Positions 1 through 13,400 are shown, counted from the first letter of the stretch. The stretch: DNA of 64,000 bases from Tomocerus qinae (GCA_020055645.1 CM034550.1:10163501-10227500), one strand, 5' to 3'. Notes: a model not told the origin generated them from the letters alone. Made by a program: numbers and translations.

Positions 1-100
1 TTTGCTGTTTTTGTGTCTTTTAACAAATATTTCCATTCCATTCTGCAAACTGGGATCATTGAACAATTTCACTGATACATTTCTGCTTTTGACGTGATAG

Positions 101-3100
101 GGCATGTACGGTTATGCCTTGAGACATCCGAAACAGGTTGCAAGTAACGATATCGTGAACAACCAAGGATTAACACCATTAACCCTCGCTTGCCGTTTGG
201 GTCGTGCTAGTGTCTTCAGAGAAATGTTAGAATTGAGTGCAAGAGAATTTTGGCGTTACAGTAATATTACATGCTCTGCATATCCGTTGAATGCTCTTGA
301 TACTATTCTTCCCGATGGAAGAACAAGTATACTACTCTTTTTCACTCACAAATTGATTTTACAAATTGCTTTTCATCGTATTTTGAAGAATTCAGCATAT
401 TTGGTCAAATAATAAAGATTTTGCACTTATTTCTAGACTGGAATTCGGCATTATTTATGATTCTCGCAGGAAGGAAAGAAGAGCATTTGAATATGCTGGA
501 TGGTGGAATTATCCAACGTTTGCTGGAAGAAAAATGGAAAACCTTTGCACAGATGCAATTTCTTAAAAGAATTTCTATTGCTTTGATTCATTTGCTTGCT
601 ATGAGTATTGCAGTATATTTAAGACCTAAGGATCGACATCAACCACTACACCAATACGAGGAAGTCCAAGATATTGTTAGACTTGGATTTGAGTTGGGAA
701 CTGTGGCTGGTTGCATTTCTTATGTAGTTTTTCAACAAGGTGGAGAAATCAAGAACCAAGGACTATGGACATTTCTAAAACAATTGGTGAGTAAAATCTC
801 GAAGACATGAAATGTTTCTCAAATGAAAAAGGTCTTGTTTACGAGGTAAGGTGAGAAGTAGGAAAATCGATCTGATTTTTTATAAAAGTTTCAATTTCAA
901 AGCAATCGGTGAAAAGTTACCTATGCCTGTAAATCTGTTAATATATTGATTTTCCTATTTTTCACTTGTCCGATAAACAAGGCCCTTTCCATTTCCATTT
1001 TCCAAATTTAATTTTTAACTTCTTGTAGCCTCATGCTCCACCCAAGGCGATATTTCTTGTGGCAAATTTTCTGATATTATCTTGCATTCCATGCCGGCTC
1101 ACTGGCGATAGAAAGACGGAAGAAAGCTTATTGGCATTTACAATGGTTTTCTCTTGGTTTTTCATGATGTTTTTTGCAGGGTAAGGGCACATTTTGGTTT
1201 ATTAACTTAATGCCCTCGCAAAATTGGCAATTTAAGCAATTTTCAAAATTTTCTTAACTCACAGAGCGATTAAACTCACCGGACCTTTCGTTACAATGGT
1301 GTACAGCATGATTACTGGAGATATGTTAACTTTCGGCGTGATCTACACTATATTTTTGTTAGGCTTTTCCCAAGCATTTTTTTACCTTTACAAAAGTCAT
1401 CCTGATAAACAAAAACTTCTTTTTTTCGAGTATGATACAACTTGGATGGCACTTTATCAAATGACATTAGGAACTTATGACGTAAGTAATTTGTAATTTT
1501 GAACGATCTGATTATAAAGAAGGGGAAATGAACAAACATTTTCTTATGTTAATTGTTATAAAATTACAGTATAGTGCATTAAGCCAGACTGGGTACCCAA
1601 ATACAGCTAAGACCGTGTTCATCATTTTCATGATCATGGTACCCATTCTACTGTTAAACATGTTGATCGCTATGATGGGAAATACTTATTCTCAGGTCAT
1701 CGAAAGAAGTGAAAAGGAATGGGTGAAGCAGGTAAGTACTTGTTTGATTTCTAAAGAAAGCAAAATGTTAAAAAATTTTATCGAACATCTGTTACAAGAT
1801 TAAAATAACTACACAATGGACAAAAATATTTTATGCATTAGTTGAAGTGAGAATAAATGTATCATTGCAGTGGGCAAAGATTGTAGTCGCATTAGAAAGA
1901 GCCGTTAGTCAAGAAGACGCAAAGCAACATATCCAGGATTATTCAATAAAACTAGGAGGGACAGACCCTTCAAACGAAGTTCGTGGTGTAATGGTCATCA
2001 AATGTAAAAGCAAAACAAGGGCCACACAAAGGAAAGGAGCTGTTTCTAATTGGAAGGTATATAAATCCATACCATAAATACAAAATGACATAAATTAGTT
2101 TATTTTCGAAAATTAACTTCGCTTTCTTAAACTTTCTCCTTCATTTATGTATCAGTAATACTTTCCCATGTTTTTCTATTTTCTTTGTTTCCATTTTACA
2201 AACTTTCTCTATTTTCTCTATTCAAAAAAGAATTTAAATTAATAAATAAAATGCATTATTAAATGTTTGAATCGACTTTAGCGTGTGGGGAAAGTAACTA
2301 TAAACGCTTTGAAGAAACGTAAAATGACTGGAGAAGAAATGAGGCAGCTTATGTGGGGTCATCGTGATTCAGTTTGTACTCCTCAAAATATAACGTAAGA
2401 TTAATAAGCAACAAAATGTAGTTTTGGGCTATGTTGTCCTAGACAATTTCCAAATATCTTTTCAAGCGTGCTATTAATTACTCGTTTGTAGCCCAAGGAC
2501 ATCCATGGGGATCGACCCAAATCTACAGCTTCCTGGAGTAGGGGCGGGTCTGGATGCTGCACTGTCTCAAATGACTTTCGCAGCTGATTTAGATATTACG
2601 GGTGCTACGGGCACTGCTGGGGCTCCTAGTTTATTTGGGTGTTTTGACGAGTCCGTGAATATGACAGGGATTGAACCAGGAAAGCTTCCAACAGGCATAG
2701 TACCAATCGATGGTAGTAGTCCGAGACACAATGGAACTCAACCCGGAATGCAAAGTCCTCCAAAGGTTGCAGTTTCTGTTGTAACAACCGCATCCGCTTC
2801 TGTAACTACCACTACAACTACTAATCTTGGATCAGGGCAGGTACCTCAACAACAATTAGCTGTACCATTGACAGATTCTGCTGGAGTTCCGCTGAAATCT
2901 TCTGATATCATCAAGAGCACATCTGTGACTCCTGAAAAATCTCCAAATTCTGCATTGAAAGTTAAAAGGAGAAATATAAAAATCGGCCTTAGGCCAAAGA
3001 TTATAATATTCTCAGACAAAAAAGATTTAATCCGTGTCAGTCTTGATTCAAATGAAAGTGACAGCGATATATGTGAAATAATAAGCCATCGACCATCCAA

Positions 3101-3950
3101 GTACCAAACGGGAAAGTCTTCGAAGAGAAGATCCATTGCTGGAGATTCAAACCTGAGTTCTTCAAGAGAAAGTCTTGCTGGAGATATGGATGAAATCCGT
3201 ACTGGAGATATGGAAATGCTTACATCTCCGAAAAAGGACAAATTGGAGAAAGCAGACTCAAAAGATGAAGAAGGCTTTGTCAATTTTGCTTTCGAACCAG
3301 ATGAATTTGCTGAAAAAGTGCTGCCCAGACCAAAACCGAGACAAAGAATGGAAAAATTGTCAGGGAAGCCAAAAGAAACGAGAACTACGGCACCAGAAGA
3401 AAACATTCCACCTGTCTGTAAGGAGCCAGCACCAGAACCCGCGGTGGCTGCGGTAGTTGTTGATCCTGAAGAGGAAAAGGAAAAACCGAAAGACGAAAAA
3501 CCAAAGAAGGAAAGACCACAATCGGCAAAGCCTCAAGCGAAGAAAAGTCGGGAAGCGTCAACTTCTTCGACTAGAGTTTCCATTCAAGAAAGTTCAGAAC
3601 ACCATGATGAAGAATCGTCTAACTCTGAAAAGGACTCCAAAGTTGAACAAAAACGACGAGCAGAAGTAAAAAAGCAAAAGCACATTTCGGGCAGGTCAAA
3701 GTCTGCCAAAAATGGTAATAACAAAGTCAAGCCCAAAAGCAAAGATAAAGTAAAAAAGGAAAAGAGTCCAGACCCAGAGGTGAAAGAAGATCCCGATATT
3801 CCCCAAGAAGAGGAAGGTGTTTCAGATGTTGACAATCAAAACGAGAACCGCAATCCTAGGCCATTGACAGCCGTTGATCGTTGGAGTACACAAGATGTTT
3901 TTAATATGAATAAACTTGTAGCTTGGGATCGTCCAGAAGATGACATTTAA
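101..3950 (+). CDS. iav: TRPV channel, Inactive-type (5' end outside window)
   Basis: Partial gene; eight coding exons are visible: 101-326, 437-786, 1029-1180, 1265-1481, 1570-1731, 1871-2056, 2282-2394, 2492-3950 (stop). They join in phase to 954 residues. Order: end of the ankyrin region ([17 protein letters not shown]), the linker [20 protein letters not shown], six membrane segments, a pore loop around MTLGTYD, S6 ending [13 protein letters not shown], a post-S6 helix ([16 protein letters not shown]), then about 480 residues of tail in one exon. Arthropods have two TRPV proteins, Nanchung and Inactive, which form the mechanosensitive channel of chordotonal cilia. I chose Inactive because it is the one with a long C-terminal tail; Nanchung is the alternative. 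The tail is low-complexity, rich in Lys, Glu, Ser and Pro. An ATTAAA at 4093 is a possible polyA signal. The missing N-terminus would hold further ankyrin repeats. Confidence 0.8.
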
Positions 3951-5298
3951 GATATATAGCCTGTAATATAGCCCTAATTATTAATATTGATACCATTGAC
4001 ACAAGTAGTGTTACATTACAGCAAATCCTGAAAGCATGCCATCGTTACTTATCCTATATAATAATACGTACGACACTTAATTTGATCATGAAATTAAAAG
4101 ATTCTAAAGAAAAATGTCATGTAGGTGTATTTGTTTTCAGCAATTTCCATTGCCTTGATTTGAATAACCCCTTTATAATTTGCTTTGGCATCTACTTTAA
4201 CTTTAACTATTGCATTTTACTCTCGTAAAGTCATAAGAATCATGAAATACTTTACTATAAGCATTTAGTGCTAGCTGTATGTATCACAATCACAAATCAC
4301 ATAGTTTGAGTAGTCTCACAATGCCCATAAGACCATCTTAACCGTGTCATAATATTTGTTAGTTGTTTGTCGGAGTGGGCGTAAGCGTAATAAACAATGT
4401 CAATTGATTCAGGAAAAAGCTACTTGCAATCTACAGATCATTAGTAGCATACAATTCGTATGCAGAAAGAATGCACTGAGTAATAATCACTGCTATCATA
4501 ATCAGTCCCATTTCCAGTACTCTTATACAAACAAAGTTACTTTTTCATTTCACTCAGTAGTACACACACACAACACACAAGTGTGCACTTGCACAACAGC
4601 AAGGTGTACGGGACAACAACGCACAACACAACAACACAGTTACATTTTCCATTCCAGTGAATTATCCAGGCAAAGTTTTGCTGCGACTCTATTCTGGGTC
4701 TTCAACTATCAACTTGTTCAACCAACTGCGTAAAAGTTTTGGAGCAGCACGAAAGTACGAATGTACAAGGACATTGAAATAAACATTACTAATAGTTGTA
4801 GAACGGACGGATGACCAGTAGTGACTAGTGACGGGAAACAGGCCTTGACGCTGGACATTCTAGTTGACTATTGGCGTTGACCTAATCACGTAAGTAAACC
4901 TATTAATTCATTTTACGTAAAAAATAAAATTTAGATTCGGTTTTCGTTTGTTTTAATGACCAACAATACTATTTATTTTTAATCTTGTTTACATTACACA
5001 ACATTCACAACAATAGTTGGTTCAACTCAACCAACATTCAATGTTCAATTTTGTTGCGTGTTGATTTTTGGTCAGCAATAAAGTTGTCAGTCTTTTAATC
5101 TCGAATATCTTGATTGTACTGTTTAATTTTTATCCTGCAGGCCGTGTCTACAGACAAAGACAAATCAAGAGCCCGCAAGTTCACTATCATAACATCTATT
5201 ATACAGGAAGGTCGAAACTCCAAACACCAAACTTCTCTTTCTATGCTCGGTTCGGTCGTGTACTTTAAATTCGACTAGTTACTGATTTACCAAAAGTC
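3951..5298. other. Intergenic, with probable 5' UTR of LAMTOR5
   Basis: No coding exon seen. There is a short CA-rich stretch near 4560-4600. A good donor (GTAAGT at 4890) and acceptor (TATCCTGCAG ending 5140) suggest a 5' UTR intron of the LAMTOR5 gene that follows. Short open frames here have no recognisable domain. Confidence 0.4.
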
Positions 5299-6633
5299 AT
5301 GGAACGGGAACTGGATCAAAAAATGAACATGATGTAAGTGTCTCAGTATTTTATTGGATCCATTACAAATTAAGTTTTTGTTTTATATTTATGTTTATAC
5401 AACTAAACTAAAGTGTACATGACGTCATTAGTGTCATGTCATGTAGGAATGAAAGTTTGGCAAATTAGATTAGAGGCATATAATTACGTAAATATTGTCT
5501 TTTTGTAACATTGGTTAACTCTTATTGGACACTGGCTTTAATAAACTGTATCAATCTAAATTGCAGTATGTCCAAGCCTGGAGTGGTTGGAGTAACATGT
5601 GTTGACAAACGGGGTCTTTGCTTATCAGGTAAAATACTTCACAGTTAAAACAATTTACTACTTGTGCTATTGTTGTTAATTATAATGTAGATTGCTTCAA
5701 ATAACCCTTTTAATTTCTTATGCAATTAATATTTTTATTTCTGTCAATTAAAAGTTGCTAATTCATCTGTTTGTGGAAATTGCAAATATCCATTCATTTT
5801 GCAATTTTAAATCACAATACCTTAATTAAGAGAAAGGACACTTTTCAAATATTATTAATTGTAACTTTTCGAAAGTATTTCGGAAAAGTGCTTTAATACT
5901 TCTTAGCATTTAATGACCAACGTGGTAGGATTCTGATTTTTTTACTTTGAATGACCATTTAATTGAGAATGTTCAGATTTAGGACGGATGTAGTATAAGC
6001 TTGCAAATTACTTCATTTTGCAATTTTAAATCACAATACCTTAATTAAGAGAAAGGACACTTTTCAAATATTATTAATTGTAACTTTTCGAAAGTATTTC
6101 GGAAAAGTGCTTTAATACTTCTTAGCATTTAATGACCAACGTGGTAGGATTCTGATTTTTTTACTTTGAATGACCATTTAATTGAGAATGTTCGGATTTA
6201 GGACGGATGTAGTATAAGCTTGCAAATTACTAAATATTTATTGCCCTAGTCTAGTAGACTCTCGTATCTTGTAATTTTGAGTAGTTTAGTTTTCGTATAC
6301 GCAGATTTATATTTTCTATGGTTTTATTAACTAAACAGCTAAAGGAGTAGCGAACGCAGACATGTCAGGTGTGTTATGTAGCATTGCGGATCAGGCCCGG
6401 AAACTTGACCCAACCAGTACTGCCACTCCAATAATTCGATTAGAATCTAATGAAGGGTTCGTTTCAAATTTTCAATACATTTTTCAGACAAAATACTTTG
6501 TAGCGTTTGTGTTCAGCCTTGTTTTGTTTTTAAACTTTGCAGATACTGTTTGGTTCAAAAGAAAGGCGATTTCGCCTTGGGCATTTTCAAGACACACAGC
6601 TACAGTAACAAATCGACAATTAGCAAAAATTGA
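5299..6633 (+). CDS. LAMTOR5: Ragulator complex protein LAMTOR5 (HBXIP)
   Basis: Four exons: 5299-5333, 5567-5628, 6339-6456, 6543-6633, giving 101 residues (human about 91). The product resembles LAMTOR5 along its whole length: the N-terminal helix MERELDQKM, the first strands KPGVVGVTCVDKRGLCLSA, the helix DMSGVLCSIADQARKL, the strand TPIIRLESNEG and the last strands CLVQKKGDFALGIFKTHS. It is a roadblock-fold subunit of the Ragulator scaffold, which anchors Rag GTPases on late endosomes and lysosomes for mTORC1 activation. The last junction depends on a weak donor (GTTCGT at 6457). It was chosen because only that phase gives the conserved LVQKKGD strand; the other frames of exon 4 show no similarity. 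The 710-bp second intron contains a tandem duplication. AATAAA lies at 6743. Confidence 0.88.
5793..6231. repeat. 219-bp tandem duplication inside LAMTOR5 intron 2
   Basis: Copy 1 begins at 5793 and copy 2 at 6012, a period of 219 bp. Both start TTCATTTTGCAATTTTAAAT and end GCTTGCAAATTACT. Reading both copies side by side I find one clear substitution (TTCAGATTTA against TTCGGATTTA). The near-identity means a recent event or an assembly artefact. The duplicated segment has no coding or splice-site content. Confidence 0.95.
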
Positions 6634-7010
6634 ATGAACTAAAGTTAATTAATTAACTCGATAATTGTAATCTTCCTTTCCTTGCGTGATTAGATCATTT
6701 CTACTGTTGTATACTACTAACCTCTAATAATACGCATAGGAGAATAAAATTGTAACTACCTATAAAACTACATTTTGTAAGTGTATTTTCTATAGCGAAA
6801 TAGAAGGGTTTCTCCTTTCAGCAAAAGATCTATGCCTTAAAAATTGCATTCGTTTATGTAGTAGTTTGATTGTATAATTTAATTATTTCATGGAATAAAA
6901 CATTTCAAATGTAATATATGCATGTCGATACGTTCGTCATTTTTCATATGTCCAATTTTTTGTGCAAAGATGAAGATTTAGAAAGCAGTTCGTCTTCTGA
7001 CGAAGCAGAA

Positions 7011-9334
7011 ATGGCTGGCTCGCCGAAGAAAAAAAGTTCAAAATATAGACTGCCCGAAGTCGAACAACTTTTGTCGGGCAGCGTACGCTCTGCTTCATAT
7101 AATATTGTGTTTCAGGTTAGTCCATTTCGATTTTAAAAATTAAGCACTTAATACAGTTTTATTCGGATGCAAAATATTTAAATTTACTTTTGCAGATTTT
7201 ATCTGATATGATTTTTTTCAGGTTTTGACTAGGGTATTCACATTCGCATTAAATGCATTTATTCTTCGCTATGTTACTCACGATGTTCTGGGAATATGTA
7301 ACGTTAGGCTGGCTCTCCTTTATTCATCTGTGATGTTTCTAAGCAGAGAGCCTTTTCGCAGAGCGTGTCTACGCAAAAAAGAGACTGACAATTGGGCCCA
7401 GACTGTAAACCTCATTTGGCTTGTGTAAGAAATAATTCTAGGGTATTTGTGTTTAGTTTCTTCGTTTCAATCTAAAACTGCGAGCTGTTGAACGAATTTT
7501 ATTTACTGGTTATGGTTTAATTATTTTAAATTTTATTTAGGGTTCCCAATACTGCATTCTGGTCATTCCTCTTTGGTTATATATGGTGCAATTACCTTTC
7601 CGTACCTGAAGCCCCGAATTCATCCATCACTGATCATTACCGCTGGAGCGTGTGGGTTATCGCGCTGGCTTGCGTAATTGATTCGTTGGCAGAAGTTCCA
7701 TATATTATTGGGCAGTACTTTCTTTTCTTCAAATTGCGGGTGAGTGGAATATTTGGCAATCAAACCTACCTATATTATTGTACATTCAAAAATAATAGTA
7801 ATGGGACTAAAAAATAATTTTTGCTAAAGATTGTTGGAGACACTACGCTGATCGCAATTCGTTCACTTTTTCTGTGTTTTGCTGTCCTTTTTGTACCTAA
7901 AAGTGCTATTTCTGCATATGCTTTTGGAAGTCTATTCGCAGCGTTCGTAGTTGCAGGGATTTACTACGGATATTTCCATTATTACTTTACCGTAGTTGCT
8001 AAAAGAGATTTGCCATTCAGAGGAGTCAAAGATTTTCTTCCTAATACAATACAGGTTTTTTATATTCACAATTGCAACCATGATTATCTATTTATCCATC
8101 TATGAGTATAAACTTAATCCTACACGTACGTAATATTTGAAATGCTATCATATCAGGGAATGGGAGATGCTGTTGAATTAAGGGATCTCGTCTGGAGCTT
8201 TTATAAGCAAGGAATCTTGAAGCAAATCCTTACCGAAGGAGAAAGATATATGATGACATTTTTTGATATTTTAACATTTGACGAGCAAGGAGTGTATGAC
8301 CTGGTTTCTAACCTGGGATCTTTGGCTGCTCGTTTCGTATTTTTACCAATAGAAGAAAGTGCATATTTTTATTTTGCGAAAACTCTAGAGAGACGAGAAT
8401 ATTTTACAAAGAAAGAAAAGGTAAATCACTTAGGTTGAAGTCTTTTTTGCATCAAACTATGGATTTTATAATTTCCTATTATCTTTTGCAGAATTTAGCC
8501 AAACAAACAGCTGAAGTTCTGGGAAGTCTTGTTCGTTTGATGCTGATGATTGGATTTGTGATGATAGTGTATGGAATCCATTATAGTAATACAGTTCTCT
8601 ACTTATACGGAGGAGAAAATTTAAGTGAAAAAGGATCAGGAACACGACTACTTCAGGCTAACTGTGCTTATATTTTTATAATGGCACTGAATGGGGTGAC
8701 AGAAGCGTTTACATTCGCTGCAATGACTCAAGATCAAATGAATAATTTCAATAGAAAACTCGTCGGGTTCTCAGCTATATTTCTCTTTGCTTCGTATGCC
8801 TTCACCAAAATTTTCGGCAGCGTGGGATTTTTCGTCGCAAATTCTTTAAACATGAGTTTACGTGTTGGACATAGGTAACCTTATACTTTACTAAAACTAA
8901 AGAAAATGTTGAAAGTACTTATTTTTTTATAATAATGTGTGTTTTTAGCATATATACGACGAAAATGTATTTCGAGTCGAGCAGCATAGATCCATTTGAA
9001 TCCTGGAAACCAAAAAAACTCATTGCTCTTACTTTCTCAGGAGCCTTCATTCTAATCAACATCTCATTCGTAAGTTAAAACTTTCGTGAAATATACAAAA
9101 ATACAGTAATTTCGTAAGTTATGTTCAAGAATTTTATTTCAAATTATATATTTATATTAAGTTAACTTACTAAATTAGGTATGAATTATTTCGTAGATAT
9201 TCATCGGGACAGCTCGATTTTTGCAACTTGCCTTTGGACTTGCAATATTTGCTATAAATTGTGGTGCGATTGTGTTATATGATAAAGAACTTATTCACTT
9301 TTTCGTGAAAATGTACAAAGCGAAAAAGTCTTAA
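7011..9334 (+). CDS. RFT1: RFT1, Man5GlcNAc2-PP-dolichol flippase-associated protein
   Basis: Eight exons: 7011-7115, 7222-7424, 7541-7739, 7830-8054, 8157-8420, 8492-8874, 8949-9069, 9197-9334, all joining in phase to 545 residues (human 541). Conserved RFT1 blocks are visible: [12 protein letters not shown] with [71 protein letters not shown], and [17 protein letters not shown]. It is a polytopic ER membrane protein needed for N-glycan precursor assembly; whether it is itself the flippase is debated. The ATG at 7011 has a good context (GAAATGG) and fits the family's short N-terminus. The same frame is open back to an ATG at 6918, which would add 31 residues with an acidic Ser cluster. It is convergent with the Rab gene. 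Confidence 0.92.
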
Positions 9335-9775
9335 ATAGATTCAATATAAAACAGATACTATAACAGCATGTTAAATTATTGTGACAGCTCTGTCCGTATT
9401 ATAAATTATAAACTACATAACTAATGAGTAATGACTATGAAATGTAATCACAAAAATGATTTGCAGTCGTTCCTTCCAAACGAAACTGTTGATAATCTTA
9501 CAAGCGCAAATTCTAATAAAATTTACTTTCGCTTTAAATTTTATAAATAATTATTATCTTTGTCCCCAGTTAACACTAACACTTGCAAATTTAGAAAATC
9601 TTAGCTACAAATATTTTTAGATTGTATATGACAAACACGTAACATGTATACCGTTACAATAATATTTTGTGTAATATGATACGACAGACAGCCAAAGTAT
9701 TTAGAGATTATAAAACGTTTCAAGGAACTAATTAATTGTAAGACACATTGTAGCTATCACAAGTTAGATTTCAGA
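9335..9775. other. Convergent 3' UTR region between RFT1 and Rab
   Basis: A gap of 441 bp between two convergent genes. An AATAAA at 9515 on the + strand is a plausible RFT1 polyA signal. I see no coding content. Confidence 0.5.
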
Positions 9776-10411
9776 TTAGTAATATCCACAGCAGCTAGTA
9801 AAGTAACTTCCTTGAGCATCAGCAGAAGAAATTTTAATTCGATTGTTTTCAGTATCTTTGGTTTCAACAAACTGCTGTAAAGTCTCGATAGTTTCTTTAG
9901 CCATTGTGATGAAAACTTCGCCGACATTAGTAGTATCCTTAGCAGATGTCTCTAAGAACGTTATTCCCCCAACGGAATCTGCAAAATCCTTTGCAAGTTT
10001 GTAAGGAACTTGTCTTTGTGACACCAGATCCGTTTTACTTCCTACAAGAACTTTGGTCACGTTCTCATTATCACAGTTTTGATGAATTTCTGACAACCAA
10101 TTCCGAACATTGTTGTACGAGCTGAGATCAGTTGTGTCGTAAACGACAATGACTCCATGGGCACCTCTGTAGAAACTGGACGTGATTGTTCTAAACCGTT
10201 CTTGTCCCGCCGTGTCCCATATCTGTAATTTTATTGTCTTCCCATTTAGTTCTATTGTACGAATTTTAAAATCCACACCAATAGTAGGAATGTGAGACTC
10301 CGTAAATGCATTTTCTGCAAACCGAAGTAAAAGACACGATTTTCCAACATTTTGGTCCCCAACCAGAAGAATTTTCAGGATGTAATCAAAGTCCATATCT
10401 GGTCGAATCAT
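9776..10411 (-). CDS. Rab1-like small GTPase
   Basis: Uninterrupted frame of 211 residues. All G motifs are placed as in Rabs: P-loop GDQNVGKS (18-25), switch I with T43 and IGVDF, WDTAGQE (65-71), the G4 position SKTD (125-128) and ETSAK (154-158). RabF-type strings such as [20 protein letters not shown] match the Rab1/Rab8/Rab10 group, with Rab1 closest by eye. The C-terminus CCGYY is a CCXXX-type double geranylgeranylation site, so the protein should be membrane-anchored in vesicle traffic. Oddities: the G4 motif has Ser in place of the usual Asn; the tail and hypervariable region are unlike Rab1's; and the frame has no introns while its neighbours have many. Candidate splice signals upstream (donor around 10597, acceptor around 10445 on this strand) suggest a spliced 5' UTR, so it need not be a retrocopy. 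Confidence 0.88.
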   Translation of the reverse strand: MIRPDMDFDYILKILLVGDQNVGKSCLLLRFAENAFTESHIPTIGVDFKIRTIELNGKTIKLQIWDTAGQERFRTITSSFYRGAHGVIVVYDTTDLSSYNNVRNWLSEIHQNCDNENVTKVLVGSKTDLVSQRQVPYKLAKDFADSVGGITFLETSAKDTTNVGEVFITMAKETIETLQQFVETKDTENNRIKISSADAQGSYFTSCCGYY

Positions 10412-13400
10412 CTTTACTGGAAGCTCGTTCGTTTTAATAGGTGACTGAAAAGTCTGCGTGAAACAGAATTAATTAGTCAATAGTTCATCAACCATGAAAT
10501 ATATTTTAGCCGCATATTTCGTCCAAATGAACACTGGTAACATACAATACAGAAGATAGTTTTTTCACATTATATCAAAATATACGTATTTTCTTACCTT
10601 TTAACAACTATTGCCTGCCTTACTTACAGCAATTGTGGAATAAGACTTTAGCAGGACTAATTATAATTTTTTATTACTTATGGCTGGTCATACGTTGCTA
10701 AAAGTTTCAAGGTAAAAAGCAGAAATTAAAGTAGACTTACGTTGATAACTTGGCAAGGCAGCATTTTGAGTTTTTTGTTTTGAATATCCAGAAGAAAATT
10801 AGTTTATTTAAAATAGATAAGTACGTTGATATATTTAAGTATTCTTCTGAGCTTTGACTTGTTTTATGGCCTGTCTGTCCGACGGTAAATTCCCAACTTG
10901 TTTGCTGTGAGAATCCGTCTCGTCTCTTTCATGCACCTAATTCAATCAGTAGGAATGTTAGAATTTATTATAATTTTCATCTGCATAATTCGTGGCATCA
11001 TGCAATGCACTTTTCCTTTGACAATAATGATTTTCAATGCAAAGTAATTACCTTGTTAACAATAAGTATGGAGCCAACTATTCTATAATGTAATCAGTAC
11101 TTCGTCCAAGTATCCAGTGGCCAGTAGCAGTTGAAGATCAGAGGGAGCTAAGAAAACGGGAGAAAGCGTACCAAATTATTCGCTTGTCATCTGTACACAA
11201 ATTTAAATCGTATTCTTATGATTACTCATAAATGACATGCAATTTTCATATGCATAAAAAATTAAAGCGATTAGATAAGGCTTAGTTAATCTAAGTAAGA
11301 TAAGGATAATATACGATTGTGAACTATCTATATCCGTTTTGACACAAAACGGCACAACAAAGTCAAAATGTAATGCTATACTGGTTTTTAAATGCTATTA
11401 CTGTATTACTACACTACTGTACTGCACAATGGGTACTACCAAATACAATTCAACACAGGCAATTACAGCTACTACCACTATACCCACTATACAAATACAA
11501 ACACGCGAAATGATGCAACACGACGTAATATTTTGTATCGATGCACTAATGATACTAATGAACTACCCATAGTCGCTGAAGTGGACGTTTTGATATGATG
11601 CTTAAGGTGAAATTATTTTAATGGTTAATTTCTAATTATCTTAATTCTTTGGAATTTTGGTACGTTTTTTTAATATAGATCGGTACGAGTTAGTTAGTCT
11701 TGATTTGCGAAAATTCTCTGAAATTCTAGTATGAAGGTTTCAATGATAGAGTCAAAGAATGTATAATAGTGTTTACATGAGTGTTTACCACACAAGAGTT
11801 TCCAACACAAACCACATAACTATACGGCGAGATACTAATGCTATTTTTACGTTTGTAGCAACAGTACATGTACGATGGGTACCTATTCGTGTGTAGTTGT
11901 TTCCTTTGACAGCTGTATATAGGCAGTATCACAAAAATAACTAATACGCATAATAGGTAATAATTTCTTTTGTTTTCTGTTTTACCCAAAATGCAAATTT
12001 AACCTTTACAATATTGCAGTTCACTTGTGATTTTCAAGTTCAATGAATGGGAAATATACTTGTAGTACTACTACACGGTGTATAAGTAGCAGAGTATTGT
12101 ACAGAGTGTTGAATGCTCTGTATATTTAAAGTCTTTATCGCTAGTAAACAAAATCCATCAAAATGAGAATACGCAAATACACTTTTGCGAGTAAACATTT
12201 GCATAAAATACAGCTATTTAAGTACATCTACGACGTAGTGACTAGGAATAACAACGCATCCCAATTCCCAAAATCCCCACCCTAATCTCAAGCAAGAGGC
12301 AAATTAAGCAAGACGTGAAATAAAACTCACGACCGTGTGAAATGTATTATATGCTACCCGCTATACATTATAATGCAAAGTAATTTATGTACTTAACTTC
12401 AACTTACTTGTGTAGTGGCATGTATTGCAACCTTGTCCCTGCACACTGTCACTATCTTACTATACATCAAACCAGAATAAACCGAAATGCAAGACAGTCG
12501 TTTGAACACAAACGAAGATGCTCTCCAGAGAGTATAGCGTAATAGGTAAATGTGGATATGAAAAGCAATTAAAACTATCGTTAAATAATACGCAGTATTT
12601 TAAAAACTATTTTCACAAAGTGAGTCAAGTCGATGATACGATCAGTAAACAAGTAAACAGATAGGTTATCCTTACTTATTATACTTAATAGGTGCAATAT
12701 GCAACATGCAGTTGACCGTGATGGTAAATTCTAAGGGTACAAGAAATCAAGGAACACTAACAGAAATAATGACCCAAACACTATACATTATGCTATTAAT
12801 CTAATAAGAAGGAAACTATAACATTGTAAGTAGAGGGACAAGGCAAAGAACGTACTTGGACTGTTTGCACTCTCAGCTTGTGTATAGTATAGTAATGATA
12901 TGCATATCAAACAAAAGCAATAAACGTATCAATGTTCATGTCAGCATAAAACGGACTAGTGAAACGAAACCACACAGTGAAACATTATTGAATGTGAGAT
13001 AAGGCTCCTTTATGCTTACATTATTACACAGCTGCAAACTCATATGATAAATAACGTCATTTTACTACTCGCTAAACTATATGTTCAAAGATATGTATAT
13101 GTAAATGTGACAAATCGGTATGGAAATGTATGCGTGTAAGTAAGTCACACTATAATACTTCCATTCTAACCTATGAATCTAATTGTCAGCGTTATACACA
13201 AATCAATAACCCCTAGATGATAAGTTGAGCAAGAAGGTACTAGCAAATGATCAAAAACAGTTTAATTATTTATACTTACTTTGCGTTGAAAATATCGTTG
13301 CTTCTTATCTGTCCAGTTGGCAATTGAGCTGTATGCATAGCTGTGTTTGCATTTTGATCGCTTTAAGATTGAAAACTTATTAGAGAACAGTACTATGCCA

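Noticed and set aside
9776-10411. Rab gene as a clear processed retrocopy
   Set aside because: No polyA tract or flanking direct repeat was seen, and upstream splice signals suggest a spliced 5' UTR. Left open as a possibility only.
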